Source: CANKHA01 sp963750965
GTDB taxonomy: Bacteria; Pseudomonadota; Alphaproteobacteria; Rhizobiales; Xanthobacteraceae
Direction: 5' to 3'
Length of the DNA stretch: 64,000 nucleotides
Assembly: GCA_963750965.1 (NCBI GenBank)
Contig: CAVVSK010000013.1
Location: 186,001-250,000, forward strand
Each line of letters starts with the position of its first letter. The stretch's first letter is position 1. Under the pieces are notes generated by a model. The model was given only the letters and a program-made list of their open reading frames with translations, was not told the DNA's origin and did no database searches. Positions 8,018 to 17,767 of the stretch are shown piece after piece. A program made the position numbers and the translations under genes.

Positions 8018-8821
8018 CTATTCGTCAAAGTAAGCCGCCCAGCGATGAAACGTTTTTTTCAATTCCGCGTAATTCGGGAAGGCGTCTTTCAGCAAATCCG
8101 TGGCAATTTTTTTATAACGGACTTCAAATTTTTCATAAGGCGACAATCCGAGAAACTCGGCGGCACGGGCAGCCTCCCTGTGCGGGTCTTGAGCCAAGTC
8201 CTCGTAATACATCGTCAACAGGGCATGGTTCTTAAATAGGTCCTCGTAGAGATCTTGCTGCCTTTCGACGTGACAAAATTCTGTCACACACTCCATCAAA
8301 CTCAATTCGACCTGAGGAAGGGGTGGGTTTGGGGAGGCCAAGGTATAATTCCATCCCTTTGTTGCCTGCGCCCGCTTGAGTGAAACCAATCGGCGTAAAA
8401 GATTTTTTCGCTTTAGATGAATAACCCGTAGATCTGGCAGGGAGACAAGGTAATCACGCGCCGCTCGCTTGTTTTCGCCATGATAGTACATGAGCTTAAA
8501 ACCTGCAGCGCGATAATTTTCCGCTCTGGACACCTCCATTAAACGCTCAATCATCTCGCCCGGAGATTTCTCGCGGAGATCCACCAATTCTCGGTCGAAA
8601 TTAAAGGGGTTGTTGTAACCTCCTGTCTTCGGATCGAGGTACCAAGGCACGCAGCCGAGCTCGAAGTAGACTCCGTTGAATAACTCATGACCGGCAAAAC
8701 ACTCCGGATGCGAATCCAACAGACCCCGGAGTAAATCGGACCCCGTTCGCTCTGCGGCCAAAATAATAAACTTCGTCATGTCTTTGCTGGCAGGTCCATC
8801 CACGGTCAATTCTGTTTGCAT
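8018..8821 (-). CDS. Sulfotransferase family protein
   Basis: About 267 residues. The N-terminal PAPS-binding loop reads AAERTGSDLLRGLLDSHP (about residues 22-39), replacing the usual PRSGT with ERTGS as in Stf0/Sulfotransfer_3-like proteins. The 3'-phosphate region is probably RVIHLKRKNLLRRLVSL. Near the C-terminus come YYEDLAQDP and FLGLS, typical of the family. Position among glycosyltransferase genes suggests sulfation of a surface glycan or glycolipid in the cytoplasm. No strong ribosome site is visible at the chosen ATG; an internal Met 14 codons later (MTKFIIL) is a possible alternative start. Confidence 0.82.
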   Translation of the reverse strand: MQTELTVDGPASKDMTKFIILAAERTGSDLLRGLLDSHPECFAGHELFNGVYFELGCVPWYLDPKTGGYNNPFNFDRELVDLREKSPGEMIERLMEVSRAENYRAAGFKLMYYHGENKRAARDYLVSLPDLRVIHLKRKNLLRRLVSLKRAQATKGWNYTLASPNPPLPQVELSLMECVTEFCHVERQQDLYEDLFKNHALLTMYYEDLAQDPHREAARAAEFLGLSPYEKFEVRYKKIATDLLKDAFPNYAELKKTFHRWAAYFDE

Positions 8822-9002
8822 ATTTCTGGCCCAGTAGGGTTAAGCCACCATCCGTTCGAAGCCAGGCAGATATTGGCGCCGGCTGTATCGATCCCTTCGC
8901 GTTGGACATCGGGCTGGACCCTGGCATCTTGACCAGAGCACGTGTAGTCCATCTTATAACTGGAACGCTACCGAAATTTGATACAAAGATCATGCGGCGA
9001 CA

Positions 9003-9905
9003 ATGACAAATTCTACACCCCCATCCGTTAGCTGGCTGCTGCCTGTAAAAAACGGAATGCCCTATTTGCCGGAAACACTGGCATCCATAGCGGCACAGAC
9101 CTGTGGCGACTATCAGGTGCTGGCATGGGATAACGGTTCGACGGACGGCAGTATTGAGGAATTAAGATCCTGGATTCCCTCTCGCCTGCCAGGATGCGTT
9201 GTTGTGGATCGTCCTGCGGGCCTTGGCGCATCTCTGGCGATGATGGTGGAAATGTCGGAGACGGAATTCTGCGCCCGTATCGATGCAGATGATGTGAATG
9301 TCCCCTCAAGGCTGGAAATTCAACTGAAATTCTTGAGAAATAATCCTGAGGTCTCCGCCGTCGGATCGCAAGTCATGAGGATCGACGAAGCGGGAAGGGA
9401 ATACGGACAGCACTACGCGCTTCCCTTGAAACATGGCGATATCGTGCAGCGGATGCTGCATGCGTGGGTAATGTGGCATCCGACCGTTTTATTCCGGCGC
9501 CAAGCCGTTCTCGAGGTCGGCAATTATCGCAACTGGGAGCCATTGATTGAGGACTACGACCTTTGGATGCGGCTCGTGGTCAAACACAAGTTGGCAAATA
9601 TTGATGCGTGCCTGGTCAAGTATCGCGTCCGGGATTCCGGAGCGACACAACTCGCCAGCAGAAAAGGCACTCTGGAAGAAGCCATCCAGACGTGCTTCGT
9701 GATGAACGCTCCGCATCTGTTTGGCTGTTCGGAAGCGGAAGCCGCCCGATTGAGAACCGACCGGACGCGGGCAATCACTCCGCTCTTGATGCGCATTGCG
9801 CGCCATCTCTGCCAAACTCAAGGTGGGAAGACTGGAAGACCGGTTGCGCTCAGAATCCTGGAAAACAGCGGTAAGAGAACTCACCCAGCTCCCGGCATAA
9901 ACTGA
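9003..9905 (+). CDS. Family 2 glycosyltransferase
   Basis: A 300-residue GT-A enzyme. It begins PSVSWLLPVKNGMPYLPETL, the usual GT2 nucleotide-binding start, followed by WDNGSTDGS and the metal/sugar-nucleotide DxD-type motif CARIDADDVNVPSR near residue 93. The catalytic-loop region includes WHPTVLFRR and the acidic EDYDLWMRL, strongly typical of GT2 enzymes of polysaccharide loci. There are no membrane segments, so it is cytoplasmic. It is divergent from the sulfotransferase and converges on the large glycosyltransferase gene ending at 9944. Donor and acceptor are unknown. Confidence 0.9.
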   Translation: MTNSTPPSVSWLLPVKNGMPYLPETLASIAAQTCGDYQVLAWDNGSTDGSIEELRSWIPSRLPGCVVVDRPAGLGASLAMMVEMSETEFCARIDADDVNVPSRLEIQLKFLRNNPEVSAVGSQVMRIDEAGREYGQHYALPLKHGDIVQRMLHAWVMWHPTVLFRRQAVLEVGNYRNWEPLIEDYDLWMRLVVKHKLANIDACLVKYRVRDSGATQLASRKGTLEEAIQTCFVMNAPHLFGCSEAEAARLRTDRTRAITPLLMRIARHLCQTQGGKTGRPVALRILENSGKRTHPAPGIN

Positions 9906-9943
9906 CGTCCTCGCGATGCAAGAACTGAGCGTTGCCCGGCGCT

Positions 9944-12736
9944 TCACTGCACGAGTATCTGTTCCGCGATGACTTGCATATATGCCGTACCGCTAAACTC
10001 GAACAGGAATACCGCTCGTCCATAGATTTCGTAGAGGGGAAGCGATAACGTAACCGTTTGATCCGCATCCAAATGCGAGAACGTTGAACTCATCTCCTCT
10101 CCGTTTAAGCTGTCGATTGCCTTTACTCGCACGAGAAGCGGACTTTGAACGCCAGAACGGAACGTGGCCGTGAGCGAGGAATTGCCGCAAAGTGGCACGT
10201 CCAGGAAATAAAGCTTTCCGGGTCCGCCGGTTAACAGATTGGCTGTTGCTTGGATCTTGCGACCAGTGAGCCGGAGCCGGCTTTCCAGATAGACGCCGAT
10301 TTGTCCGGCTTGGCCGCTGCCGCTCGACTGCGACGGCGCCACCTTGCGCTCTATCTTTTGCGGGAATGATTGCCGGCCGAATTCCATCCGGTCGCCATTT
10401 GCCAAGACGTCAGTAAGGTCGAAAATCGGTCGACGGCGTGCTGCGCTGACGGCAATATCCATTAACTCTTTGACCCGCTTTGCCGATCCACCGCCCGCCG
10501 CTTCCAATTGCAACGCCAGCTCAGGCCGGCCGAGTGAAGCGGCCAGAACAGCGAAGTCGCCATTGCCCCCGCGCGCCTCGAGCACAGGAAGGGGATGGTC
10601 AGGTGGCAGAGCTGAAAACAACTCGCCCGGTATCTGTTGCGGTTGTGCGGCATTGGTACTGCAGGCGGAGATCGCAAACCATGGCGCCCCTCCGGCATAA
10701 AGCGAACGAGGGATATCCAATGCAGCGGCGGTAAGCCGGATCTCCTCCACATTCTTCGCCATTAGCGGATCCTGCCGATAGCGCGTGGCTATCCCTCCCA
10801 CGATGGGGAGCAGTTCAATCGCTCCATTTTCCATTCGGCGACGGCTCATAAGCAGGTCACCCAGAAACCATGCCGAAACGAGTGCATCCGATCGTTTGTT
10901 ATAGAATTCCAAGCTGGAGAATTGCTTGGCCAAATTCGCGGGCGATGCAGCCCAAACAGGACCGCCGATCGGCCGGTCGACCACCGACAATGCCGGTATA
11001 TCGCCGGTCGGCAGCTGTTCGATTCGCGGCATTTGAAGCCGGCTGTCGCGGATCGCCCCGATACAGGTAACGATGGCCGATGGGTCGCGGGCAAGTGCAT
11101 CAAGAGCTAAAACGAAAAATGTGGGAGTCACCTCGACATCGGCATCGATAAATAAGGCCAATTCGGATTGGCCAATGAGTTTGCGCGCTTTCCCAATAGC
11201 CGAAGGATCAAGGAAGCTCACAGACGAGCCCTCTGCTCCGCTGAATAAATCCGCTAGTGCTTCTCGGGCCGCACTTCCCCGACTAGAGAGAACAAGAAAC
11301 GACGCGAAGCGGCCGAACCGTTCGACATGCGTGATAAGATTTTCGGCGAGCAGCTGAAGCGAGCAATTCCCGTCATCGATTGTTACAAGGATAGGAACTT
11401 TTTTCTTTCCGTCGTTCTTCCCGGCTATTGTCTTGTCGGTCCGCGGAATCGGAGCGGACGCCATGAGTTTCGCCCGATTGGGCAGTACATAACGGTGCCA
11501 CGCTGACCAGGCACCTATGTTTTCCTGCGGATCGATGCTTGGCCGTCCGAGCTTGGCGCCTTCATCGAGAACCCGGACAAGTGTCTCAGTTAGCGAATGA
11601 ACCGTCGGCTCGAACATCATGTCCGGCCAGCACTTGGGGTCGACGAGTTCCTGAATTCCGCTGCCCAGCGTGCTGATGAAAGGCACGCGGGCCTCGATGC
11701 ATTCGTGAATAACGCACGGACTATTATCCGCGAGCGATGGCATCACTGCCAGTTTATTGCCCTGCTTCAGGTATCCGATCGCTTCGTCACGATCGTAATC
11801 CGTCAACAGCCGAACGCGAAACGGCCATTTCGTGCTGCGATTCAGCAACTGCAAGCCGCTGGAGATACCCGTATCGCTGGTCTTTCCGAGGAAGGTGACT
11901 GTCCTGTCGCGAAGACGGTCTGATATCCGGTCCAGCGCCTCACAGAAAAGCCAAAGACCTTTTCTCGTTTCCAGGCGTCCGAAAAACACCAATTCGTCGA
12001 TCCTGATTGTTTCGTCGCTCGGTTCAATCGAATCAGTGACGATCGGAAGCGGTTGATGGAAGGTTTGTTTCGGAAGGCGCCAGCCGTACTGTTTGTACTC
12101 GCGAAGCAGATAACGGCTAGGCCCGATAACAACGTCGGCCAGCTCGATGCTACGCCGCTCCAGGCCGCAAACTTCAAGGTCGGCAATCGATCGGATGTGT
12201 TGCTCATTGATCGAACACACCCATTCCTTCGAAGCGTGCGTGATTACGCAATGGAGTTGACCGGAAAAGGGAGCCAACCCGGCGCGCTTGGCCAAGACCG
12301 AGTAATAGGCGAGTCCATGCCAGTCGTCGAAATAGACGAGATCGAAATCCTGCCGACCGAGGAACTCTTTAACCAGCCACGACTTGCGAAGATAGTCCTC
12401 GTAGCCGCCGTCGTGAGGGATATAGGCAAGCGCGATTTTATGATCGGCCAGCTCGTCAACCCAGTGCTGCCATGATTTTTCCCGGCCTGAGCTGTCGTGC
12501 TCGGCAGCATTGGTCGGCTTCCCATTCTCCACAAGCGTGTAAAGCAAGGTGACCCGATGTCCGTCAGCTGCCAGAAGCTTGATTAGCGCGCTGGTCGCTG
12601 TGGCTATTCCGCCGTTTTTGACAGGCCCGAGGAATTCGGACGATACGACGCATACCTTCAGTGGCTTCCCCGGAAGGTCGCTGTTCGAAACCAGATCCGA
12701 TAATAGCGGAATTTCCATTCCCATCATTCTGCTCAC
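9944..12736 (-). CDS. Large multidomain glycosyltransferase (GT4-type GT-B + GT-A-like + C-terminal domain)
   Basis: 930 residues. Residues about 25-420 are a GT4/GT-B domain: SSEFLGPVKNGGIATAT at the N-terminus, LVFFGRLETRKGLW at the start of the second Rossmann lobe, and the donor-site block SLADNSPCVIHECIE. Residues about 445-700 look like a degenerate GT-A domain beginning PILVTIDDGNCSLQLL and retaining LFIDADVEVTP, a plausible DxD motif. The last ~140 residues look like a beta-rich domain. The start is GTG at 12734-12736, overlapping the stop of the upstream paralog (GTGA), so the pair is translationally coupled. It probably builds a surface polysaccharide with its paralog. Cytoplasmic; no TM segments. 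Confidence 0.85.
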   Translation of the reverse strand: MSRMMGMEIPLLSDLVSNSDLPGKPLKVCVVSSEFLGPVKNGGIATATSALIKLLAADGHRVTLLYTLVENGKPTNAAEHDSSGREKSWQHWVDELADHKIALAYIPHDGGYEDYLRKSWLVKEFLGRQDFDLVYFDDWHGLAYYSVLAKRAGLAPFSGQLHCVITHASKEWVCSINEQHIRSIADLEVCGLERRSIELADVVIGPSRYLLREYKQYGWRLPKQTFHQPLPIVTDSIEPSDETIRIDELVFFGRLETRKGLWLFCEALDRISDRLRDRTVTFLGKTSDTGISSGLQLLNRSTKWPFRVRLLTDYDRDEAIGYLKQGNKLAVMPSLADNSPCVIHECIEARVPFISTLGSGIQELVDPKCWPDMMFEPTVHSLTETLVRVLDEGAKLGRPSIDPQENIGAWSAWHRYVLPNRAKLMASAPIPRTDKTIAGKNDGKKKVPILVTIDDGNCSLQLLAENLITHVERFGRFASFLVLSSRGSAAREALADLFSGAEGSSVSFLDPSAIGKARKLIGQSELALFIDADVEVTPTFFVLALDALARDPSAIVTCIGAIRDSRLQMPRIEQLPTGDIPALSVVDRPIGGPVWAASPANLAKQFSSLEFYNKRSDALVSAWFLGDLLMSRRRMENGAIELLPIVGGIATRYRQDPLMAKNVEEIRLTAAALDIPRSLYAGGAPWFAISACSTNAAQPQQIPGELFSALPPDHPLPVLEARGGNGDFAVLAASLGRPELALQLEAAGGGSAKRVKELMDIAVSAARRRPIFDLTDVLANGDRMEFGRQSFPQKIERKVAPSQSSGSGQAGQIGVYLESRLRLTGRKIQATANLLTGGPGKLYFLDVPLCGNSSLTATFRSGVQSPLLVRVKAIDSLNGEEMSSTFSHLDADQTVTLSLPLYEIYGRAVFLFEFSGTAYMQVIAEQILVQ

Positions 12737-15489
12737 TCGAACCTGGCATCTGAAATCATGGTGAACCCGTGCTCGGCGCGATCCCTGGGGTCAGCCATCT
12801 CGATGCCGAGAAGGACAGTGCAGGTAGTGCGCACGGCTGCCGGAATTTCAAATTCCCATTGGGAAATATCGCCCGGCTGAAGAGTTTTTTCGGCGGTGTA
12901 GTAATGCGCGCGGTCGGGCGGAATCACATCCACACGAACACGCACCGGACAAGCATCGCGCAAGGGAAGTCGCAATGTGCACGCAAACTTCGTCGAGCGA
13001 GTAAGGTCGATCGACGAGAATGAGAGCGCTGCTCTACCCTCGCCCGGTGAATTGGGATGGAGTTCGAATTCCTTTCCATTCTTCGCGACCTTGAACGACC
13101 AAGAGTGATTGAGATTAATGGGAGCGTAGTGCTTGCCGCCAAGCAGCTCTGCAAGCGTTATCGCTCTGGCCGAAGACTTCACATGCTCGGTGATCTTGGA
13201 GCTCTCGGACCCTTTCTCTGGCAGGACGAGAGCCGCAAGCAGGTCGACAGCAATATCGATCTGTCCGGTCGCATGGGCGATTTGCGCCAGATGAGGGTAA
13301 CTTTGCTCCCGAGGCGCGTAGGCACTGATCGGCACAATATCTGTCGCAAGTGTCGCTGCCACAGATTTCAAATAATTTGCATTGTGGCGGGCTCGTTCGC
13401 GCTCGAGGCCAGCATCTATCGCGAGGCGCGTAAGCCACCATTGATCGGTTCCACGGATATAACCGTGCAATTTCGTTGCCAGCGAGCGCATAAAGTCGCC
13501 CGAGCGCAACGCTTCAAACGGCGCTTCCTGACTAGGTTGTTCGACCAGTTGATCGGGAACGAGCTCGAAGCGCTTGCCGGCGATATGGAGCGTCACAAGG
13601 ATTTCGTGGATCCAGTTCTGCATGGACCTGGGACGTTCATGCTGCCCGTCGACCGGCAATACGTCGCTGACCAGCGCCATTAAGTCGGATCGGATCCACG
13701 CAAAACCGCTGTTGGTATCCTGCCGCAATGAAAACAAAGGCGGCGCAAAGCCGGTAATATATCGGTCAAAACTCCAGAGCTTTTCAAACGTGCTGAAAAA
13801 GGGCTCGCGCGGTCTGCTATCCGTCTCTCGTGCGGTCGCGACCATTCCGGTGAGAGCGGCAATATCCTCGTTTTTTAGAAAACAACTTTGCGCGCGCTCC
13901 GCCCATTCCCGAGGAAGCATCTGCGTGATATGGCACAGGCCAACCACCGTGGCAGCACGTTTCGCTAACGACCGTGTAAGAGCCCGGAAATCCTGGAATG
14001 CCGAGACGTTAACGTTCGCTGTGCCCGCCAGATGCCGGCGCAAAAGCTTCGGCTCCGCCGCCAGCACCTCGATCTGCACTCTTCCTGCGAAGGCTTCGAG
14101 CGTGTTGCGGATTTCTGAAACTGCCTGATCCATCCGAAATTCGGACGGAACAATAACCAACAGAACCGGAACCGGTGCCAGCGAACGCTTCGCACGGGTC
14201 CGTGGAAGTGGAGTGCGAGAATTAATAAGAACGTCGACCCATTCGGCAAACGAAGTCTGCAATTGCACCGGATCGAACGAGGCGCGAGCGGTCATCCCGC
14301 CATCAGCAAGCGTTTCAAGAAGCTTCGCACACAAACCATCAACCGTCGGCTCGAAAAGGTTATTGCCCTGGCTTTCCTTGTCGAGAAGCTCCTCGCCGCC
14401 ACTTCCCGAACTTGCAAGAAACGGAATTCCTTCTTCAAGACACTCCAAAATCACGCTGGGATTGTTGTCTTCGGTCGAAGGCATCACCGCCAGCCGGCCA
14501 TCCCGTTTTAGGTAAGCGAGGGCCTGCTCCCGGTTGAAGTTGTTCAGGAAGCGGACGGGAAACGGCCAGGTCGCCGATCGTTTGATCAGGATGTCGCCCG
14601 TCTCCGGCGTCATCTTGCCAAGAAACGTTACTCGCTGGTTGGCAAGTACATATTTCAGGCGATCGAGAGCGCGGCAGAATGTCCAGAGCCCTTTTCGAGT
14701 TTCAAGGCGTCCAAAAAAGACGATTTCCTTGATTTCAACCTTTTTTAGGGGCTGCGCGGCGACTTGCACGCCCGAGACGAAATTCGGCAGAACAATGGAG
14801 TTGTCCGGGATCGTCCAGCCATAGCTTCGGTACTTACGAAAGATATATTCGCTTCCCGCTCTTACCGAATCGGCAAGCTCGATGCTGCGCCGCTCCATTT
14901 CCATGAGCGGCAGTCCCTCGAAGTGCGTAACTGGAGCTTGATTCAGGTCGGCTGCCCATTCCACCGACCCATGCAACGTAACAGACATCTTTGTCCCGCG
15001 AAGGCTCGGGGCATCCGTCCGGCGCGCGAGCAGCGGGTAGTATGCAGTCCCGAGCATGTCATCGAAGAAGACGAGATCATATCGGTGTCGCAGAAGATGC
15101 TGAAGCGCAAGAAATGACCGTGCGTGCCAATTGGTGGATTCTTGCTCGTTGTCGATGCACAGCAGCCTGATCCCGAGATTTTGGAACGCGGCGACGTGAT
15201 CCGCGAACGTGCCTCGGAGGCAAAACGGAGTTCCTCGGTTAACTTGCGTGTAGAGGATGTCGACGTCGTAGCCGAGCCTGCTAAGCACGATGGCGAGCGC
15301 GCGGTTCTGCGTTCCTACACCGCCGTTATAGAACGGTCCCTCAAGTTCGCCAGTTACGACGCAGATTTTTTTTCCCGTTTTTGGTTCGGGGATTTGCGCG
15401 CCACTCAGCTCACGCTCCGGGACAACCCTGTTCATCCGTCTCGACCACTCACCCGATCCATCAATCGTCTGCGTGCGGGATGCGGTCAC
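12733..15489 (-). CDS. Large multidomain glycosyltransferase, tandem paralog
   Basis: 918 residues with the same architecture as the following gene. The GT-B part has VTGELEGPFYNGGVGTQN, VFFGRLETRKGLWTF and STEDNNPSVILECLEEG (retaining-type GT4 donor site). In the middle region the paralog's DADVE motif is replaced by VVGLCHITQMLP, so this GT-A-like segment has probably lost catalysis. The C-terminal ~130 residues are again beta-rich (LHPNSPGEGRAALSFSS). Shared motifs such as ERRSIELAD and GRLETRKGLW show origin by tandem duplication. It is first in a two-gene operon ending at 9944. Confidence 0.85.
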   Translation of the reverse strand: MTASRTQTIDGSGEWSRRMNRVVPERELSGAQIPEPKTGKKICVVTGELEGPFYNGGVGTQNRALAIVLSRLGYDVDILYTQVNRGTPFCLRGTFADHVAAFQNLGIRLLCIDNEQESTNWHARSFLALQHLLRHRYDLVFFDDMLGTAYYPLLARRTDAPSLRGTKMSVTLHGSVEWAADLNQAPVTHFEGLPLMEMERRSIELADSVRAGSEYIFRKYRSYGWTIPDNSIVLPNFVSGVQVAAQPLKKVEIKEIVFFGRLETRKGLWTFCRALDRLKYVLANQRVTFLGKMTPETGDILIKRSATWPFPVRFLNNFNREQALAYLKRDGRLAVMPSTEDNNPSVILECLEEGIPFLASSGSGGEELLDKESQGNNLFEPTVDGLCAKLLETLADGGMTARASFDPVQLQTSFAEWVDVLINSRTPLPRTRAKRSLAPVPVLLVIVPSEFRMDQAVSEIRNTLEAFAGRVQIEVLAAEPKLLRRHLAGTANVNVSAFQDFRALTRSLAKRAATVVGLCHITQMLPREWAERAQSCFLKNEDIAALTGMVATARETDSRPREPFFSTFEKLWSFDRYITGFAPPLFSLRQDTNSGFAWIRSDLMALVSDVLPVDGQHERPRSMQNWIHEILVTLHIAGKRFELVPDQLVEQPSQEAPFEALRSGDFMRSLATKLHGYIRGTDQWWLTRLAIDAGLERERARHNANYLKSVAATLATDIVPISAYAPREQSYPHLAQIAHATGQIDIAVDLLAALVLPEKGSESSKITEHVKSSARAITLAELLGGKHYAPINLNHSWSFKVAKNGKEFELHPNSPGEGRAALSFSSIDLTRSTKFACTLRLPLRDACPVRVRVDVIPPDRAHYYTAEKTLQPGDISQWEFEIPAAVRTTCTVLLGIEMADPRDRAEHGFTMISDARFE

Positions 15490-15688
15490 ATCCGCTGGTT
15501 GTACGCCTCGATCATGCGGGAACAGCCGCGCACGACCATTGGTTGTCCGTCATACAACGAACGGGAGAATAGGTCCAACCAACGTAAGCAGTTACGTTAA
15601 CGGCAGGTGTTAAGGACCCGTGCCGTGTTCTGGGAACTGCAGCGAAGCCTGAGAACCAAGCGAGGGAACCGTCCCCCGCTCATCCCGA

Positions 15689-16477
15689 TTACCGGAATTG
15701 GAAGTCAAGATTGACGGTGGCGTACCATCCGTCGTCGTCCTCCCGGCGAAGGGCATTTACCCAGCCGCCCGAAAGGGTAATGCCGTTCCCGAAGAAGGCC
15801 TGCTCAAATCGCACAAATCCACCAAGACGATTCTCACGATAGTCATCTGCGTTTCGGAAAAAAGCAGCCTCCGGGCCGGCCCAAATCCTATCCGCCAGCT
15901 TGACGCCGGAGCGCGCGAACAGAAAGGTGGTTTCAAAGGCTGTGGAGTGAGATGCTTGCCCATAGAAATCCCAGGTTGGCATGATCTGCGTATAATATTC
16001 GACGAGGCCTCTCACGCCCCCCTCAGTGCCGCGGATAGCGGCAAACCGATCGTCGTTGTCGTGCGTTTCGTAACTGACGCCGATATAGCCCGTCAGCAAT
16101 CCGTTGCCGATCTTCTGGCGGTAACCAAACATCAGGGAACCGTTGTTGTAGAGAACATCTCCTACATTCGGAGTGTTCGTGTTCGCGTCATACCAGCCAA
16201 GTGTCGATTCACCACGCAACACGAAACCAGTTTCCCAGACATTTCGGTGCTCGCTCAGGGCGACGACGCCGCCGACCCACCCTCCATAAAAGCTATGAGT
16301 CACGCCGAGGCCCGCCCAAGCTTCCATGTAAGGAGGGACGCCAGGCGAAGGTGGGGCAGGAGATGGCATCGCAATGAGAGTGCCTGAACTTGTCGTACTT
16401 CCTTGCGCCCAGCTGGGCGACACGCCCAAGAATGCCGCAGAAACTACAACCGCAGTCACAGCTATAGGAATTCGCAC
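15689..16477 (-). CDS. BcsS-like outer-membrane/beta-barrel protein
   Basis: The start is taken as GTG 16475-16477 because GAGGGGG lies about 7 nt upstream; the frame is open further but that extension has no ribosome site. The 262-residue product has a signal peptide (VRIPIAVTAVVVSAAFLGVSPSWAQ) and a mature chain of alternating beta strands rich in Gly and aromatics, ending in YATVNLDFQFR, the classic C-terminal Phe/Arg strand of outer-membrane barrels. Repeated YDANTN, YGQASH and FGNGITLSGGWVNAL patterns resemble the cellulose biosynthesis accessory family BcsS. Placement beside glycosyltransferases and galE fits a role in polysaccharide export or surface retention. Confidence 0.65.
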   Translation of the reverse strand: MRIPIAVTAVVVSAAFLGVSPSWAQGSTTSSGTLIAMPSPAPPSPGVPPYMEAWAGLGVTHSFYGGWVGGVVALSEHRNVWETGFVLRGESTLGWYDANTNTPNVGDVLYNNGSLMFGYRQKIGNGLLTGYIGVSYETHDNDDRFAAIRGTEGGVRGLVEYYTQIMPTWDFYGQASHSTAFETTFLFARSGVKLADRIWAGPEAAFFRNADDYRENRLGGFVRFEQAFFGNGITLSGGWVNALRREDDDGWYATVNLDFQFR

Positions 16478-16676
16478 AGACAACCCCCTCTGTTTGTGAC
16501 ACAATCTTGGCAGGGCCAACCGTGGGTAGCAACCGATCTCGTGTGCCCAAAGCCTATTTCCCATTTAATTGTTGCCATTAGAGCACATCTAGAACGGCGC
16601 TGGCCTCGTTTAACCAACGGCTAACCGTGACTTAAGGGGTCGAGCTGCATATTGGATGCCAGATCTGGAGTTCTGA

Positions 16677-17696
16677 ATGCCACATAAGATCCTAGTCACT
16701 GGTGGCGCCGGCTATATAGGGTCGCACACCTGCAAAGCTCTGAAGCGCGCCGGATATGAGCCGATCACCCTGGACAACCTGTCCTTGGGCCATCGCGATT
16801 TTGTACGCTGGGGTCCCTTAGTCGATGGCGACATCGCGGATACGTCGGCCGTAAGGGATGCGTGTAGGGACCATCAGGTAGTCGCCGCCATCCATTTTGC
16901 GGCCTATGCCGCGGTTGCGGAATCCATCTCCGACCCGGCCAAATATTACGCCAATAATGTCGTCGGTTCTTATCATTTGTTGGAGGGGTTACGCGCGGCC
17001 GGAGTGTCAACCGTCTTGTTTTCAAGTTCTTGCGCCGTCTACGGCATCCCTAACCAACAGCCGATCAGCGAAGAGACCACTACCAATCCGATAAACGCCT
17101 ATGGAGCTTCCAAGCTTATGGTCGAGCGGATGCTCGCCGATTATGGCGACAGCTATAATTTGCGCTGGTCGGCCTTGCGCTACTTTAATGCTTGCGGTGC
17201 TGACGCGGATGGCGAAATCGGCGAGCTAAGAGATCAGGAAACCCATCTCATTCCGCGAGCACTCATGTGGATTCAGGGCTACCTCGAAAACTTTCAAATA
17301 TTCGGCGCAAACTATCCGACGCCCGATGGCACGGCTATCCGTGATTATATTCATGTAACCGATCTTGCCGACGCCCACATTCTGGCCCTTCGCGCTCTTC
17401 TTGAAGGCGGTCCGTCCGGTATTTTCAACATCGGTACCGGCACAGGCTATTCGGTGAAACAAGTCGTCAATGAAATAGAACGAATGACGGGCGCGACAAT
17501 ACCGATTGTCTATACGGAACGAAGACACGGAGATCCGCCAGAACTAGTGGCGGATCCCAAGCGCGCGGCTAGCAAGTTAGGATTCCGCGCGCACAGCTCC
17601 GATCTCGGCACAATCATTCGTACTGCCTGGGCGTGGCATCAGACGGCACACCCTAAAAAAGCCCGCAAATTGCAGACGGCGGCACCAAATAGCTAA
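16677..17696 (+). CDS. galE: UDP-glucose 4-epimerase
   Basis: 339 residues, the usual GalE length. NAD-binding GGAGYIGSH lies near the N-terminus, LDNLSLGHRDFV follows, then SSSCAVYG and the catalytic Y142-GAS-K146 (NAYGASKLMVERML). The substrate region YFNACGADADGEIGE and PTPDGTAIRDYIHVTDLADAH are diagnostic of GalE. It interconverts UDP-glucose and UDP-galactose in the cytoplasm and supplies UDP-galactose to the glycosyltransferases of this locus. It is followed by a hairpin at 17699-17723. Confidence 0.94.
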   Translation: MPHKILVTGGAGYIGSHTCKALKRAGYEPITLDNLSLGHRDFVRWGPLVDGDIADTSAVRDACRDHQVVAAIHFAAYAAVAESISDPAKYYANNVVGSYHLLEGLRAAGVSTVLFSSSCAVYGIPNQQPISEETTTNPINAYGASKLMVERMLADYGDSYNLRWSALRYFNACGADADGEIGELRDQETHLIPRALMWIQGYLENFQIFGANYPTPDGTAIRDYIHVTDLADAHILALRALLEGGPSGIFNIGTGTGYSVKQVVNEIERMTGATIPIVYTERRHGDPPELVADPKRAASKLGFRAHSSDLGTIIRTAWAWHQTAHPKKARKLQTAAPNS

Positions 17697-17698
17697 AA

Positions 17699-17723
17699 GC
17701 CGGCATCTCAGCGAGATGTCGGC
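17699..17723. terminator. Hairpin after galE
   Basis: GCCGGCATCTC and GAGATGTCGGC form an 11-bp stem with one mismatch (G/A, which can pair as G-U in RNA) around a 3-nt AGC loop. It lies between two convergent genes. There is no long U-run, so termination strength is uncertain. Confidence 0.65.
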
Positions 17724-17767
17724 CCTTAGGTCATTTGAAGAACAGTTTTTAGACGCAAGCGCGTCGT

